DNA of 64,000 nucleotides from Pseudarthrobacter sp. W1I19 (GTDB lineage: Bacteria; Actinomycetota; Actinomycetes; Actinomycetales; Micrococcaceae), in contig NZ_JAUSZR010000001.1 of assembly GCF_030817835.1 (NCBI RefSeq), positions 4,278,001 to 4,342,000 of the forward strand, given 5' to 3'. The position numbers were made by a program, and so were the translations under genes. Of the stretch, positions 8,608-16,852 are shown piece after piece; within the stretch, counting starts at the first letter, position 1; the number at the start of each line of letters is the position of its first letter. The notes beneath the pieces were generated by a model. It did no database searches. It was not told the origin of the DNA and was given only the letters and a program-made list of their open reading frames with translations.

Positions 8608-9894
8608 CTACTGGCCCCAGGCGGCGTCCATGGCCTGCAGGACCTGGTCAGGGCTCTTCTGGCCCGTGATGATGCCTTGGACTCCCGTGGCCAGCGCGTC
8701 GTAGACAGCGGAGTTCGGCCACTGGATGTTCGGCAGCGGGCCGTACTTGCCGTCCTTGATCAGGTCGCCGACGTTCTTGTAGGCGCCGCCCTCGAAGTCG
8801 TACTTGTCCAGTCCCGTGACCGGAAGGGCGCCGTCGATCTCGGCAAAGGCCTTGGTCTGCTCCGGCTCTGCAGCCCAGTCAAGGAAAGCCTTGGCGGCGT
8901 CCTTGTTCTTGGAGGCCGCGTTGATGGAGAAGGCGTAGTTCGCGCTGGCGAAGACGTAGCTCTTGCTTGAGCTTTCCGCCGGCAAGGCCCGGACGCCGAA
9001 CTTTGCACCGCCGGCGGCGGATTCCAGCTGCTTCCAGCTGGGGGCCGGGATGAACCCGCTCACGGATGTTCCACCGGCAAGGCCCTTGGTGATGGCGTCG
9101 AACCCGCCGCCTGCTGCGCCCTTCTGGAAGCATCCTGCGTCCTTCAGGGTGTTGACTGCTTCGAGGGCTGACTTCCAGCCGTCAGAACCGGCGAAGGTGG
9201 TCTCCTTGGCAGCGCGCTTGTCGTTCCACTTGGGGTCTTCCGCGTAAACGCGGGAGGCCGCCAGTGACATCGCCATCAGGCCGGTGTTGGGAGGGGCTGC
9301 TCCCGCGAGCGCAAACAGGGATTTGCCGGACGACTCCAGGCTCTTGCACTGTTCCTCGAGGGAGGAGAAGTCGGCAGGGAACCCGCCGGCCGCCTCTGCG
9401 GCCGTCTCGTTCGCCACCAGGGCAGCGACGGTAATTTCCGTGGCCTGGCCGTAGACCTTGCCGTCGGTTCCGAAGGTGCTGTCGCTTCCCTCGGGGAGCA
9501 GCTCCTTGGCGGCATCGTCCAGCGGCTCAAGGAAGCCGGCTTCGGCGAGCGGCAGGATGCTGCGTCCGGTGCCGGCTCCGGGCGAGGTCACCACGACGTC
9601 CGAGGCGTTGCCCGCCTGGAGCTGGGTGCGCAGGGTCTGGTCGTAGGAGTCATTGGGCTGCGGGTTGAACGTGATCTTCACGTCCGGGTTCGCCTCCATG
9701 TACTTCTCTGCGAGCACCTGGAAGGGGCTTTCGATGGTGTTGGAGGTGGCGAAGGACAGCGAGAATTCCTTCGAGCCTCCGGAGGAGGCGTTGCTGCCGG
9801 TGGAGGCCGAGCAGCCGGTGAGGACGAGGGCGGCGATGGTGGGGACGGCGAGGGCGCCGGCCTTGAGGCCTGAATAGCGACGGTGCTGTGTCAT
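8608..9894 (-). CDS. ABC transporter sugar-binding lipoprotein
   Basis: This 428-residue family-1 solute-binding protein starts with a basic n-region, a hydrophobic stretch and the lipobox LVLTGC near residue 24, so it should be a membrane-anchored lipoprotein. I take the ATG at 9894 because a GAAAGG ribosome-binding site precedes it and the signal peptide begins there. The longer reading to 10044 runs through the promoter region. It heads the operon that includes the C-glycoside genes. The ligand is inferred to be a C-glycoside or related glucoside. Repeated ACTTATGT motifs lie about 90-120 bases upstream. Confidence 0.9.
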   Translation of the reverse strand: MTQHRRYSGLKAGALAVPTIAALVLTGCSASTGSNASSGGSKEFSLSFATSNTIESPFQVLAEKYMEANPDVKITFNPQPNDSYDQTLRTQLQAGNASDVVVTSPGAGTGRSILPLAEAGFLEPLDDAAKELLPEGSDSTFGTDGKVYGQATEITVAALVANETAAEAAGGFPADFSSLEEQCKSLESSGKSLFALAGAAPPNTGLMAMSLAASRVYAEDPKWNDKRAAKETTFAGSDGWKSALEAVNTLKDAGCFQKGAAGGGFDAITKGLAGGTSVSGFIPAPSWKQLESAAGGAKFGVRALPAESSSKSYVFASANYAFSINAASKNKDAAKAFLDWAAEPEQTKAFAEIDGALPVTGLDKYDFEGGAYKNVGDLIKDGKYGPLPNIQWPNSAVYDALATGVQGIITGQKSPDQVLQAMDAAWGQ

Positions 9895-9982
9895 GTCCAG
9901 CCTTTCTGACTTCGTTGTCGAAAATATCCGGGAGCCGTGACCCCGGTCACTCATCAGTATGCAGGAGATGTGCAGAAAAAGC

Positions 9983-10012
9983 ACATAAGTATTGCAGATG
10001 CTAGACATAAGT
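9983..10012 (-). promoter_or_regulatory. Tandem ACTTATGT repeats in the divergent control region
   Basis: On the minus strand ACTTATGT occurs at 10005-10012 and at 9983-9990. The start-to-start distance is 22 bases, or two helical turns. They sit between the divergent binding-protein gene (start 9894) and the LysR gene (start 10132). A third copy lies at 4318-4325 in front of the deglycosidase genes, where the match extends to ACTTATGTCTA. I infer a binding site for the adjacent LysR-type regulator; no protein-DNA evidence is available. Confidence 0.5.
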
Positions 10013-10131
10013 TTCACGGGGGTCTGCGGAAGCCCTCCCTGCATCGGGACTTGTGATGCACCACACCGGCTCTATTGATGCCGCTGATACACTGGCGGGA
10101 CGAAAGTTCACCGTTGAAAGATCGACGTGCC

Positions 10132-11088
10132 GTGACGAATAATGTCCTGCTTTCCCGGCTCGACCTCAACCTGCTGATCTCGCTGGATGCCCTCATTACC
10201 GAGCGCAGCGTGACGAGGGCGGCCGAGCGGCTCCATCTGAGCCAGCCGGCGCTGAGCGCTTCGCTCGCGCGGCTCCGGTCCCATTTCGGCGATCCCATCC
10301 TGGCACGCCGCGGCAATGCCTATGAACTCACCCCCTTCGCGCTGCGGTTGGCTGAGCACACCACCACCGCGCTGGAGGCGGCACGGCGCGTCTTCGAGAG
10401 CCAGGCCACGTGGGAGCCCAGCGAATCCGAGCGGGAGTTCTCCATCTACGGCTCCGATTACGGATTTACCACCATTGGCCGCGTGGTTTCCGAGCTTGCT
10501 GCGGAGCGCGCGCCGGGCGTCCGGTTCCGGTTCATGCTGCACAACCCGATGGTGGTGGAAGATGCAGCCAACCGCCTCCGTTCCGTGGACGGCATGGTGA
10601 TTCCGCACGGGTTCCTTTCCGGCCTTCCCTACCTGGACCTGTGGCGGGACGGCTGGGTGGCGGTGGTCTCTACCTCCAACGACGCCGTCGGCGAAAAAAT
10701 CACCATGGACAACATTGCCGAACTTCCGTGGGTGATGACGTACCAGACCCGGTCCGCGTCAACCTCGGCGGAACGCCAGATCATGCAGCTCGGTGTTGAG
10801 CCGCGCGTGGACGTGGTGGTGGAGAGTTTCCAGTCCTTGCCGCATTTTGTGGTGGGAACCAACCGGATCGCGCTCATCCAGGCGGCGCTGATACCGTTCG
10901 CGCTGCGGGTGGGCGGCGTGCGGATCCTCCCGCTGCCCTTCGATGCCACACCGCTGGTGAACGCCCTCTGGTGGCATCCGGTGCACAACCGCGATTCGGA
11001 GCATGAGTGGATGCGTGGCCTGTTCAAGGAGGCTGCCGATATCGTCGCCGCCGCGGCCGCCAAGGACGCTCCTCAAGCCTCAGCTTAA
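10132..11088 (+). CDS. LysR-family regulator, NodD-like
   Basis: This LysR-type regulator has an N-terminal helix-turn-helix (RSVTRAAERLHLSQPALSASLARLR) and a C-terminal periplasmic-binding-like effector domain. The opening LDLNLLISLDALI and the general length of about 318 residues are typical of the NodD/LinR branch, several members of which respond to flavonoids or other aromatics. It is divergent from the C-glycoside operon and is probably its activator. The start is uncertain: the GTG at 10132 places the domain normally, while an ATG at 10075 would add 19 residues. Flavonoid sensing is inference from the subfamily resemblance and neighbouring genes. Confidence 0.85.
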   Translation: MTNNVLLSRLDLNLLISLDALITERSVTRAAERLHLSQPALSASLARLRSHFGDPILARRGNAYELTPFALRLAEHTTTALEAARRVFESQATWEPSESEREFSIYGSDYGFTTIGRVVSELAAERAPGVRFRFMLHNPMVVEDAANRLRSVDGMVIPHGFLSGLPYLDLWRDGWVAVVSTSNDAVGEKITMDNIAELPWVMTYQTRSASTSAERQIMQLGVEPRVDVVVESFQSLPHFVVGTNRIALIQAALIPFALRVGGVRILPLPFDATPLVNALWWHPVHNRDSEHEWMRGLFKEAADIVAAAAAKDAPQASA

Positions 11089-11094
11089 ATGCCG

Positions 11095-11126
11095 CGGTGC
11101 CCGGCCGGGTGAACGGACGGGCACCG
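11095..11126. terminator. Hairpin between convergent genes
   Basis: CGGTGCCCG (11095-11103) pairs perfectly with CGGGCACCG (11118-11126) across a 14-base loop. It lies between the ends of the LysR gene and the convergent fused deglycosidase-like gene. There is no long T tract, so it could act as a weak bidirectional terminator. Confidence 0.5.
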
Positions 11127-11146
11127 GGGGTGCACAACGCTGGGGG

Positions 11147-12627
11147 TCAGGCTGTCGCCAGTGCCCAGCGCATGCTCTTGCGGATGAGGTCGTGCTGTTT
11201 GCGGACCAGCAGCAGCGGATCCACCTCGCCAAGCTCGGCGAAGGCGTGGCCCTCCCATTCGCTGGACCAGTAGCCGCGGTACCCGCCCTCCACGAACACG
11301 CGGACCAGTTCCGGGTAGTCGATGGCGGGCTCGTTGCCGTGCTCATCGATGTCGTAGAACTTGGCGTGGACGTGCATGATCTGCGGCATGATGTCCGCCC
11401 ATTCCGTCGGGCTGACATGGCCGTGCATGTTGAAGGCCAGGTGCGCGAAGGAACCGAGGCGGGCAGGATCGAAGTCGCGTGCCCGCAGGTAGCCGATGAA
11501 CTCCTCCTGCCGCGCGCGCATGGGGGCATCGGTGGCCCAGATGGCCTGCAGCTTCTGGACGGCTTCGTCGTCGAGCCCTGCACGGCGGACGGCGCGCAGG
11601 AGCGTGGGAGACATGCTGTGCATGGTGGAGGAGAAGTCCGCCACGAAACCCAGCAGCGGTGAATCGAGCTCCGCGTACACGTCGCGGACCTTCATGATCT
11701 CCGGGGAGTTGGGACCCAGTGGTGCGTGGATCTCGTAGGCAAGCTTGAGCTCCAGGTCCTCGGCGAGCGGCAGCAGCCGTCGCAGCAGGTCCGGCTTGGC
11801 GCTTTGGATGCGGACCAGCGGGAACCCGAGCTTCTTGGCACCGTGGAAGAGCGTCTGTGTGAACTCGTATTCCTCGTCGGGTGTCATATCCCGGTCGCGG
11901 CGCCGGCCCATGTCCAGGTTGGCGCCGAAGGAGCTGGCGGTGAACCCATGCTTGTCGAAGGCCTCCTGCCAGGAACGGGCGAAGTCATCCGAGACGTGCG
12001 GATAGGTCGGCAGGACCTGGGAGGCCACGATCTCGATGCCGGGGCCGATGCCCAGCTCGGCCACGCGGTTCAGCAGGCCGTCAAAGTCGTACCAGCCGGC
12101 CCGGAACTCGGCGCTGGCCGAATACAGGGTGAGCCCGAGCGAGAACGGATCGTCCTCAGCCTTTGGCGGAGGCGGGGTGACCGCCGTCCTTAATACAGGA
12201 GCCGCAGCGGCCTTGTCCGTGACAGTCAGCTCGAGCGTCTGGTTCACGAAGTTGGGGACATACATCCCGGGGCCGCCGTCCTGGCCCGGGGCGATCTGCA
12301 TGTAAGGCAGGCGCAGCTCCCCGATGAGTTGGACGGTGTGCTCCCCGCCCAGGGCCACCGGGGTATCCCGCTTGGCGATCAGCAGGGGGTGCTCCTGCAG
12401 GTACCAGAGGGTTTCGCTCTGCGCCGGCAGGTCGGCGAGCGCATAGCGGACGCCGCCGAGTTCCAGGGCCAGGTCCCCGGCAGGAACGTCCTGCCCGTCA
12501 ATGGTGAGCCGCAGGCTGGAGACCGAGGAGAGCCACAGGCTCCGGTACCACGGCAGGGTCAGGGCCAGGGCCAGGCCGTCCGGGTGGGGGCGCGGAGGCT
12601 TGAATCGTCAAGAAGTCCGTTTGGCAT
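11147..12627 (-). pseudogene. Fused beta-alpha C-glycoside deglycosidase-like gene, frameshifted near its start
   Basis: Read from the ATG at 12627, the protein begins like a DUF6379 beta subunit but hits a stop after 22 codons. Adding one base in the G5 run at 12586-12590 (C5 on the coding strand) restores a continuous frame of about 493 codons. The restored frame has the beta signature LPWYRSLWLSS, then LRLPYMQIAP, a linker, and a full alpha-type TIM barrel with AYEIHAP, FVADFSST, HVHAKFYDID and SSEWEGHAF. The alpha half is intact and could be translated from an internal GTG at 12358. So this is a single-gene version of the two-subunit enzyme with one indel. It may be a real lesion, a slippage switch or a sequencing error. 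Confidence 0.75.
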
Positions 12628-12659
12628 TGTCTGTTCTCTTTGCTGGAAGGTGGGAAGGG

Positions 12660-13952
12660 TCAGGGAAGTTCGGAAGTTATGCGGCGTATGAGGGCATGCT
12701 GGCGGCGTACCTGCTCGATGGCCCGCCACGGTGTGCGCTCACCTTCGTATTCGCTGGAGAGGTAGCCGGTGTAGCCGGCGTCTTTGAGCGCCTTGAGTAC
12801 GGGCAGCCAGGGAATCTGCTGGTCCTCGAGTTGGTCGTTGATGTCGTGGAACTTCGCCTGGACGAACACCACATACTGGGCAATCGCTGCGAAGTCGGCA
12901 GGGTCCACGCCGATGCCGTCCAGGAACGCGGGCCGGGTTTCGCGGGTCTCGCCGTCGCGCAGCGGGATAGGGCGGTCCTGGAAGATTCCGGTGTCGATGA
13001 GCAGGCCGAAGTTCTTGGTTCCGGTCCGTTCGATGAGGCTGATGTAGTCCTCGACGACGGGGTGCTTGATGGGCGTGGGCGAATGGATCTCGGGGCAGAT
13101 GATGATCCCCAGTTCGTGGGCGAGGTCCAGGGAACGCTGCACCGATTCGGTCCAGATGGGGTCCGGAACCAGGTCGCTGGACACCACGCCGATCTTGGGC
13201 CGCACAAAGCCGAAGCCCAGCCGGTGGGCCAGCCGCAGGTCGCGCTGCAGCGCCTCTGCACCCTCGGCAGCTGTCATGCTCCGTCCCGGGTGCAGCCGGG
13301 TATCGATCCAGGACCCGTAGTTCGTGGGCTCCAGGGAGTACTTCTCCAGCAGGCTGAACCAGTTGTCGATCCACGCCGGGTCGGGTTCGGGGTAGCCGGG
13401 GACGTGGCCCTCACCGAGGATCTCGACGCCGGTCGCCCCCACGTCGGCGATGGAGGCCAACGCCGTTTCCAGGTCCATCACCGTGCCGTAGTCGCCCATG
13501 TAGCTGTAGAGGGAAACGCCGTAACGGAAGGTGCCCGCACCGCCCTCCGGGGCCAGCGTGACCGCACGGCTGACGCGGTGGACGGTGGGCTGGTGCTCCA
13601 CGGGAATGTAGGACATGCGCAGCCGCAGTTCGATGGTGAGCTCATGGACGCCCTGCGGCAGGCCGCCGTCGAATGGAACGGTGACCACTGCCGCTTCCTC
13701 AAGGGGCCAGCGCACGCCGTCGCTTTCCCAGAGCTGCTGCAGCGTGTAGGTCCGCCCGCCGAAGGTCCACCGCGGAACGGCAGGGCCGACGTCGACGATG
13801 TTGCCCACCCGGACTGCAATGCCGTCGATCAGCGACGCGGCCATACCGCGGTAGGAAGGCATCCGGACACGGAACTGGAAGCCGGTCACACGCCCGCCCT
13901 CGGTGACGTTGCGGAAGCCGACGGACTGGATGAGGTCTCTTTCGAGAAGCAT
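12660..13952 (-). CDS. Fused beta-alpha C-glycoside deglycosidase-like protein
   Basis: This 430-residue protein joins an N-terminal DUF6379-like region (about residues 1-135, with RMPSYRGMAAS and LRLRMSYIPVEHQ) to a C-terminal sugar phosphate isomerase-like TIM barrel (about residues 140-430). Candidate metal-ligand segments are CPEIHSP, LLIDTGI and SSEYEGE. The segment equivalent to HVHAKF in the other copies reads FVQAKFHDIN, replacing the expected His with Gln. It lies 32 bases upstream of the second fused gene and is divergent from the ThuA-like gene. Fusion and context suggest cleavage of C-glycosides or related 3-keto glycosides; the ligand change suggests a different metal site or substrate. 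Confidence 0.8.
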   Translation of the reverse strand: MLLERDLIQSVGFRNVTEGGRVTGFQFRVRMPSYRGMAASLIDGIAVRVGNIVDVGPAVPRWTFGGRTYTLQQLWESDGVRWPLEEAAVVTVPFDGGLPQGVHELTIELRLRMSYIPVEHQPTVHRVSRAVTLAPEGGAGTFRYGVSLYSYMGDYGTVMDLETALASIADVGATGVEILGEGHVPGYPEPDPAWIDNWFSLLEKYSLEPTNYGSWIDTRLHPGRSMTAAEGAEALQRDLRLAHRLGFGFVRPKIGVVSSDLVPDPIWTESVQRSLDLAHELGIIICPEIHSPTPIKHPVVEDYISLIERTGTKNFGLLIDTGIFQDRPIPLRDGETRETRPAFLDGIGVDPADFAAIAQYVVFVQAKFHDINDQLEDQQIPWLPVLKALKDAGYTGYLSSEYEGERTPWRAIEQVRRQHALIRRITSELP

Positions 13953-14069
13953 CGTTGCTCACTCTCTCTAGGTGCACACCGATCGTAGCATCGTTATGTC
14001 GCTTTCACACTAAAGTATGTAAGCTTTCTCCCTAACCCGCCCTTGCCGAATAGAAGGAGCTCAGAGCAC

Positions 14070-14939
14070 ATGGCCGATGTGTTGAACGCACTCATCCTCT
14101 CCGGGCATATGACCTGCGAGCACGACAACGAATTCCGCAGCTTCCGGGCCCACAACCAGTGGCTTACTACCGTGCTTGAGGACACGGGCCGGTTCCGCGT
14201 TCGCGTCATCGAGGACCCGCGGGGCCTCGGCGCGAACGTTATCGACAGGTACGACGTGGTCATCATTGTGTTCGAGGGCCGGGACGGCTACCACGAAAAG
14301 GCTGTCGGTTTCGGCGCTGAAACCGACGCGGCCCTGCTGAAGTTTGTCCACGACGACGGGAAAGGGATCGTCTGGTTCCACGGCTCCGCGGTGCAGGAGG
14401 ACGACTGGGGTTACCCCGAGGAGTACAACATCATGCGGGGCGCGAAGCTCAGCGTTCCCACCGGGCTGCGTCCGCGTCCCTGGGGTGAGGCCCTGCTGCA
14501 GACGGCCCGGCCCCGCCACCCCATCGCGGAGGGCATCAGCGACACGTGGACGGTGACGGGTGATGACATCCTGACGGGCGTACAGCTGTACGAAGGTGCG
14601 GAGGTGCTTCTCTCAATGTTTGACGACCTGGAGTCGTACCAGAACGCGCCGATGTGGCCCATGCCCCACTATCCGGTGGCCATACCGGCGGAGGGCATCG
14701 AGGGTCTTCCCGGCATCAACACGCTGCAGCCCCTTGCCTGGGTCAACAACTACGGCGAAGGCCGCAGCTTCACCATCACCATCGGGCACGACATCGACAC
14801 CTTCCGGCGGATCGAGTTCATCCGGATGTTCCCCCGCGGCGTGGAGTGGGCAGCCAGGGGCAAAGTCACCCTGGAAGGACCGGACCGCCGCGGTGAGCGT
14901 CGTTTCCTGCCGTGGCCCTACTACAACCGCGAGGGGTAA
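14070..14939 (+). CDS. ThuA-like domain protein (trehalose-utilisation family)
   Basis: This 289-residue protein belongs to the ThuA-like, glutamine amidotransferase-like fold. Recognisable stretches include ALILSGHMTCEHD at the N-terminus, a YDVVIIVFEG strand, and GKGIVWFHGSA followed later by NNYGEGRSFTITIGHD. ThuA works with a Gfo/Idh dehydrogenase in rhizobial use of disaccharides through 3-keto derivatives, which matches the 3-keto chemistry of the neighbouring loci. The ATG at 14070 is chosen because AGAAGGAG lies ten bases upstream. It is divergent from the fused deglycosidase-like pair and probably shares its control region. The reaction in this organism is unknown. Confidence 0.82.
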   Translation: MADVLNALILSGHMTCEHDNEFRSFRAHNQWLTTVLEDTGRFRVRVIEDPRGLGANVIDRYDVVIIVFEGRDGYHEKAVGFGAETDAALLKFVHDDGKGIVWFHGSAVQEDDWGYPEEYNIMRGAKLSVPTGLRPRPWGEALLQTARPRHPIAEGISDTWTVTGDDILTGVQLYEGAEVLLSMFDDLESYQNAPMWPMPHYPVAIPAEGIEGLPGINTLQPLAWVNNYGEGRSFTITIGHDIDTFRRIEFIRMFPRGVEWAARGKVTLEGPDRRGERRFLPWPYYNREG

Positions 14940-14946
14940 CGAAGGC

Positions 14947-15894
14947 CTAACCCTCCCCCGAGGCCCCGTTCAGTTCTGCGCGTGTGGGCGGGTTGGCGCC
15001 CGGCCGGGACACCGTAACGGCTGCCGCCTTGGCCGCGTGGGCCAGGAGTTCGGCCAGGCCCTCGGCCGGGAGTTCGCGCAGGTCCTGGCGGTTCTGGGCA
15101 CCGTCCAGGCCGCGGTCCACCAGGCCGGACAGCAGGGCTGCCATAAAGGAGTCACCCGCGCCCACCGTGTCTGCAACCTCAACCCTGGGCGCCTGGACCT
15201 GCGCCTCGCCGGCCCGGGTTATCCCCCACGGCCCCTCGGCGCCGCGGGTGACCACCACCATGGCCGGGCCCTCGTTGCCGCCCAGTTCCAGCCACCGGCG
15301 GGCGGCGTCCAGCACGTCCGTGTCCGGGTAGAGCCAGGCGAGGTCTTCGTCGGACGCCTTCACCACGTCAGCCAGTGACACGAACTTTTCCGTGTGGCGG
15401 CGCGCATAGTCCACGTCCGTGATGATGCTGGGCCGGCAGTTGGGGTCGAAGCTGATGGTGGCACGCGGGTGGGCGTATTCGACGGCGGCCAGCACGTCCG
15501 TGGCGCCGGGCGCCAACATCGTGGCGATCGAGCCGGTGTGCAGCAGGGTGGTGCCCTGCAGCATAAACGCCAGCCGGTCGGCGATGCCGGGCAGTTCCCA
15601 GGTGAGGTCGAACGTGTAGGTGGCGGCGCCGTCGTCGTCAATCAGGGCGGTGGCCACGCTGGTGGGAAGATCGTCCGGGCCCAGCGGAAGCATCACAGAA
15701 CTGGAGCGCAGGTGCGCGGCGACGGAATCGCCGTACGCATCCCGGCCGTACCGGCCGATGAACTGCACCGGGTGGTCCAGCCGGGCCAGGCCCACCGCAA
15801 CATTGAGCGGACTGCCGCCCACGTGGGCCTCGATCCCGGAGGCGCGCTGGACAACGTCGACGAGGCCTTCGCCAATAACTGTGAGCATGCTCAT
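14947..15894 (-). CDS. PfkB-family carbohydrate kinase (fructokinase-like)
   Basis: This 315-residue ribokinase-fold enzyme has the N-terminal GGSPLNVAVGLARL signature and the C-terminal DTVGAGDSF anion-hole/catalytic-base motif near residue 245. PfkB kinases phosphorylate sugars with ATP, and the ligand-binding wording is closest to fructokinases. The start overlaps the stop of the EamA exporter gene by four bases, so the two form an operon. The biological link between a sugar kinase and a DMT exporter is not obvious from sequence. Fructose is the best substrate guess. Confidence 0.85.
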   Translation of the reverse strand: MSMLTVIGEGLVDVVQRASGIEAHVGGSPLNVAVGLARLDHPVQFIGRYGRDAYGDSVAAHLRSSSVMLPLGPDDLPTSVATALIDDDGAATYTFDLTWELPGIADRLAFMLQGTTLLHTGSIATMLAPGATDVLAAVEYAHPRATISFDPNCRPSIITDVDYARRHTEKFVSLADVVKASDEDLAWLYPDTDVLDAARRWLELGGNEGPAMVVVTRGAEGPWGITRAGEAQVQAPRVEVADTVGAGDSFMAALLSGLVDRGLDGAQNRQDLRELPAEGLAELLAHAAKAAAVTVSRPGANPPTRAELNGASGEG

Positions 15895-16784
15895 ACTCTG
15901 CCAGAGGAGCGGCTGACCAGCACGTTACTAAGCACGATGACGCCGATTCCCGCCACTTCCCGCGCGTCAAGGCTCTGGCCGAGGATGAGCCAGCCCGCAG
16001 CGGCAGCCCAGACCGGATTGATGCTCATAAAGGTCCCGAAGAGGCCGGCGGGCACCCTGCGCAGGGTGATGATGTCCGCCGCGTAGGGGACAGCCGACGC
16101 GAGGATTCCGCACACCAGCGCAAGGCCGAGGGCGGCCAGGGTGGGCGGGTGCATGGCGAACCAGAGGAGCGCCAGCGGACCCCAGACGACGGCGGCCAGC
16201 ACGCTCGCCGTCGCCGTTCCGCGAAGACCTGGGAGACGTTGCCCCACCGTCCTGTTAAGCAGGATGTAGGCGGCCCATGCGGCAGCGGCGACCAGGCCAA
16301 GGCCAATGCCGGGCAGGTCGCTGGAGGGTCCCGGGTTGGTGAGCAGGACGACACCGGCACCGGCCGCAAGGGCGCAGGCAATGTCCGCCACTCGGCGCGA
16401 GGCGCAGACGGCCACCGCCAGCGGCCCCAGGAATTCGAGTGTCACGGCAAGCCCCAGGCCCACCCGCTCCACCGCGCTGTATAGGCTCAGGTTCATCACG
16501 CTGAACGTGATGGCCAGCCCGACCACGGGCCACCACTCACGGCGCGTCAGCCCACGGAAGGACGGGCGGGCGACGGCGGACAGCACTGCCGCGCTGACCA
16601 GTTGGCGCACGGCGACCACCCCGAAAGGCCCGATGGCGGGAAATGCCAGCGCGCCGGCCGCCGCGCCGGCCTGGTTGCTCGCGGCGCTGGCGAGCATGAG
16701 GGTGATGCCAAAGCCGCGGCCGCGGGGCACTGCCTTACCGGACGCCGCTCCGGCGCCGGGCCTGGCTTTCGTTTTCTCGCGCAT
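15891..16784 (-). CDS. EamA/RhtA-type DMT superfamily transporter
   Basis: This 297-residue integral membrane protein has about ten hydrophobic helices arranged as two EamA repeats. The motif LEFLGPLAVAV near residue 135 is typical of RhtA-like members that export amino acids such as threonine or homoserine. It is divergent from a LysR gene 68 bases away, a common arrangement for exporters of small metabolites. It is translationally coupled to the downstream PfkB kinase. The substrate cannot be assigned. Confidence 0.87.
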   Translation of the reverse strand: MREKTKARPGAGAASGKAVPRGRGFGITLMLASAASNQAGAAAGALAFPAIGPFGVVAVRQLVSAAVLSAVARPSFRGLTRREWWPVVGLAITFSVMNLSLYSAVERVGLGLAVTLEFLGPLAVAVCASRRVADIACALAAGAGVVLLTNPGPSSDLPGIGLGLVAAAAWAAYILLNRTVGQRLPGLRGTATASVLAAVVWGPLALLWFAMHPPTLAALGLALVCGILASAVPYAADIITLRRVPAGLFGTFMSINPVWAAAAGWLILGQSLDAREVAGIGVIVLSNVLVSRSSGRV

Positions 16785-16852
16785 GGAATGAGGCTAGGGA
16801 TTCTTCTCCCATCCGCATAATGCATTCTTCGACATCGCTATACGCTTTGGTT

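Noticed and set aside
12501..13988. 495-codon open frame on the plus strand
   Set aside because: It is antisense to the fused deglycosidase-like gene, whose minus-strand reading has clear family motifs.
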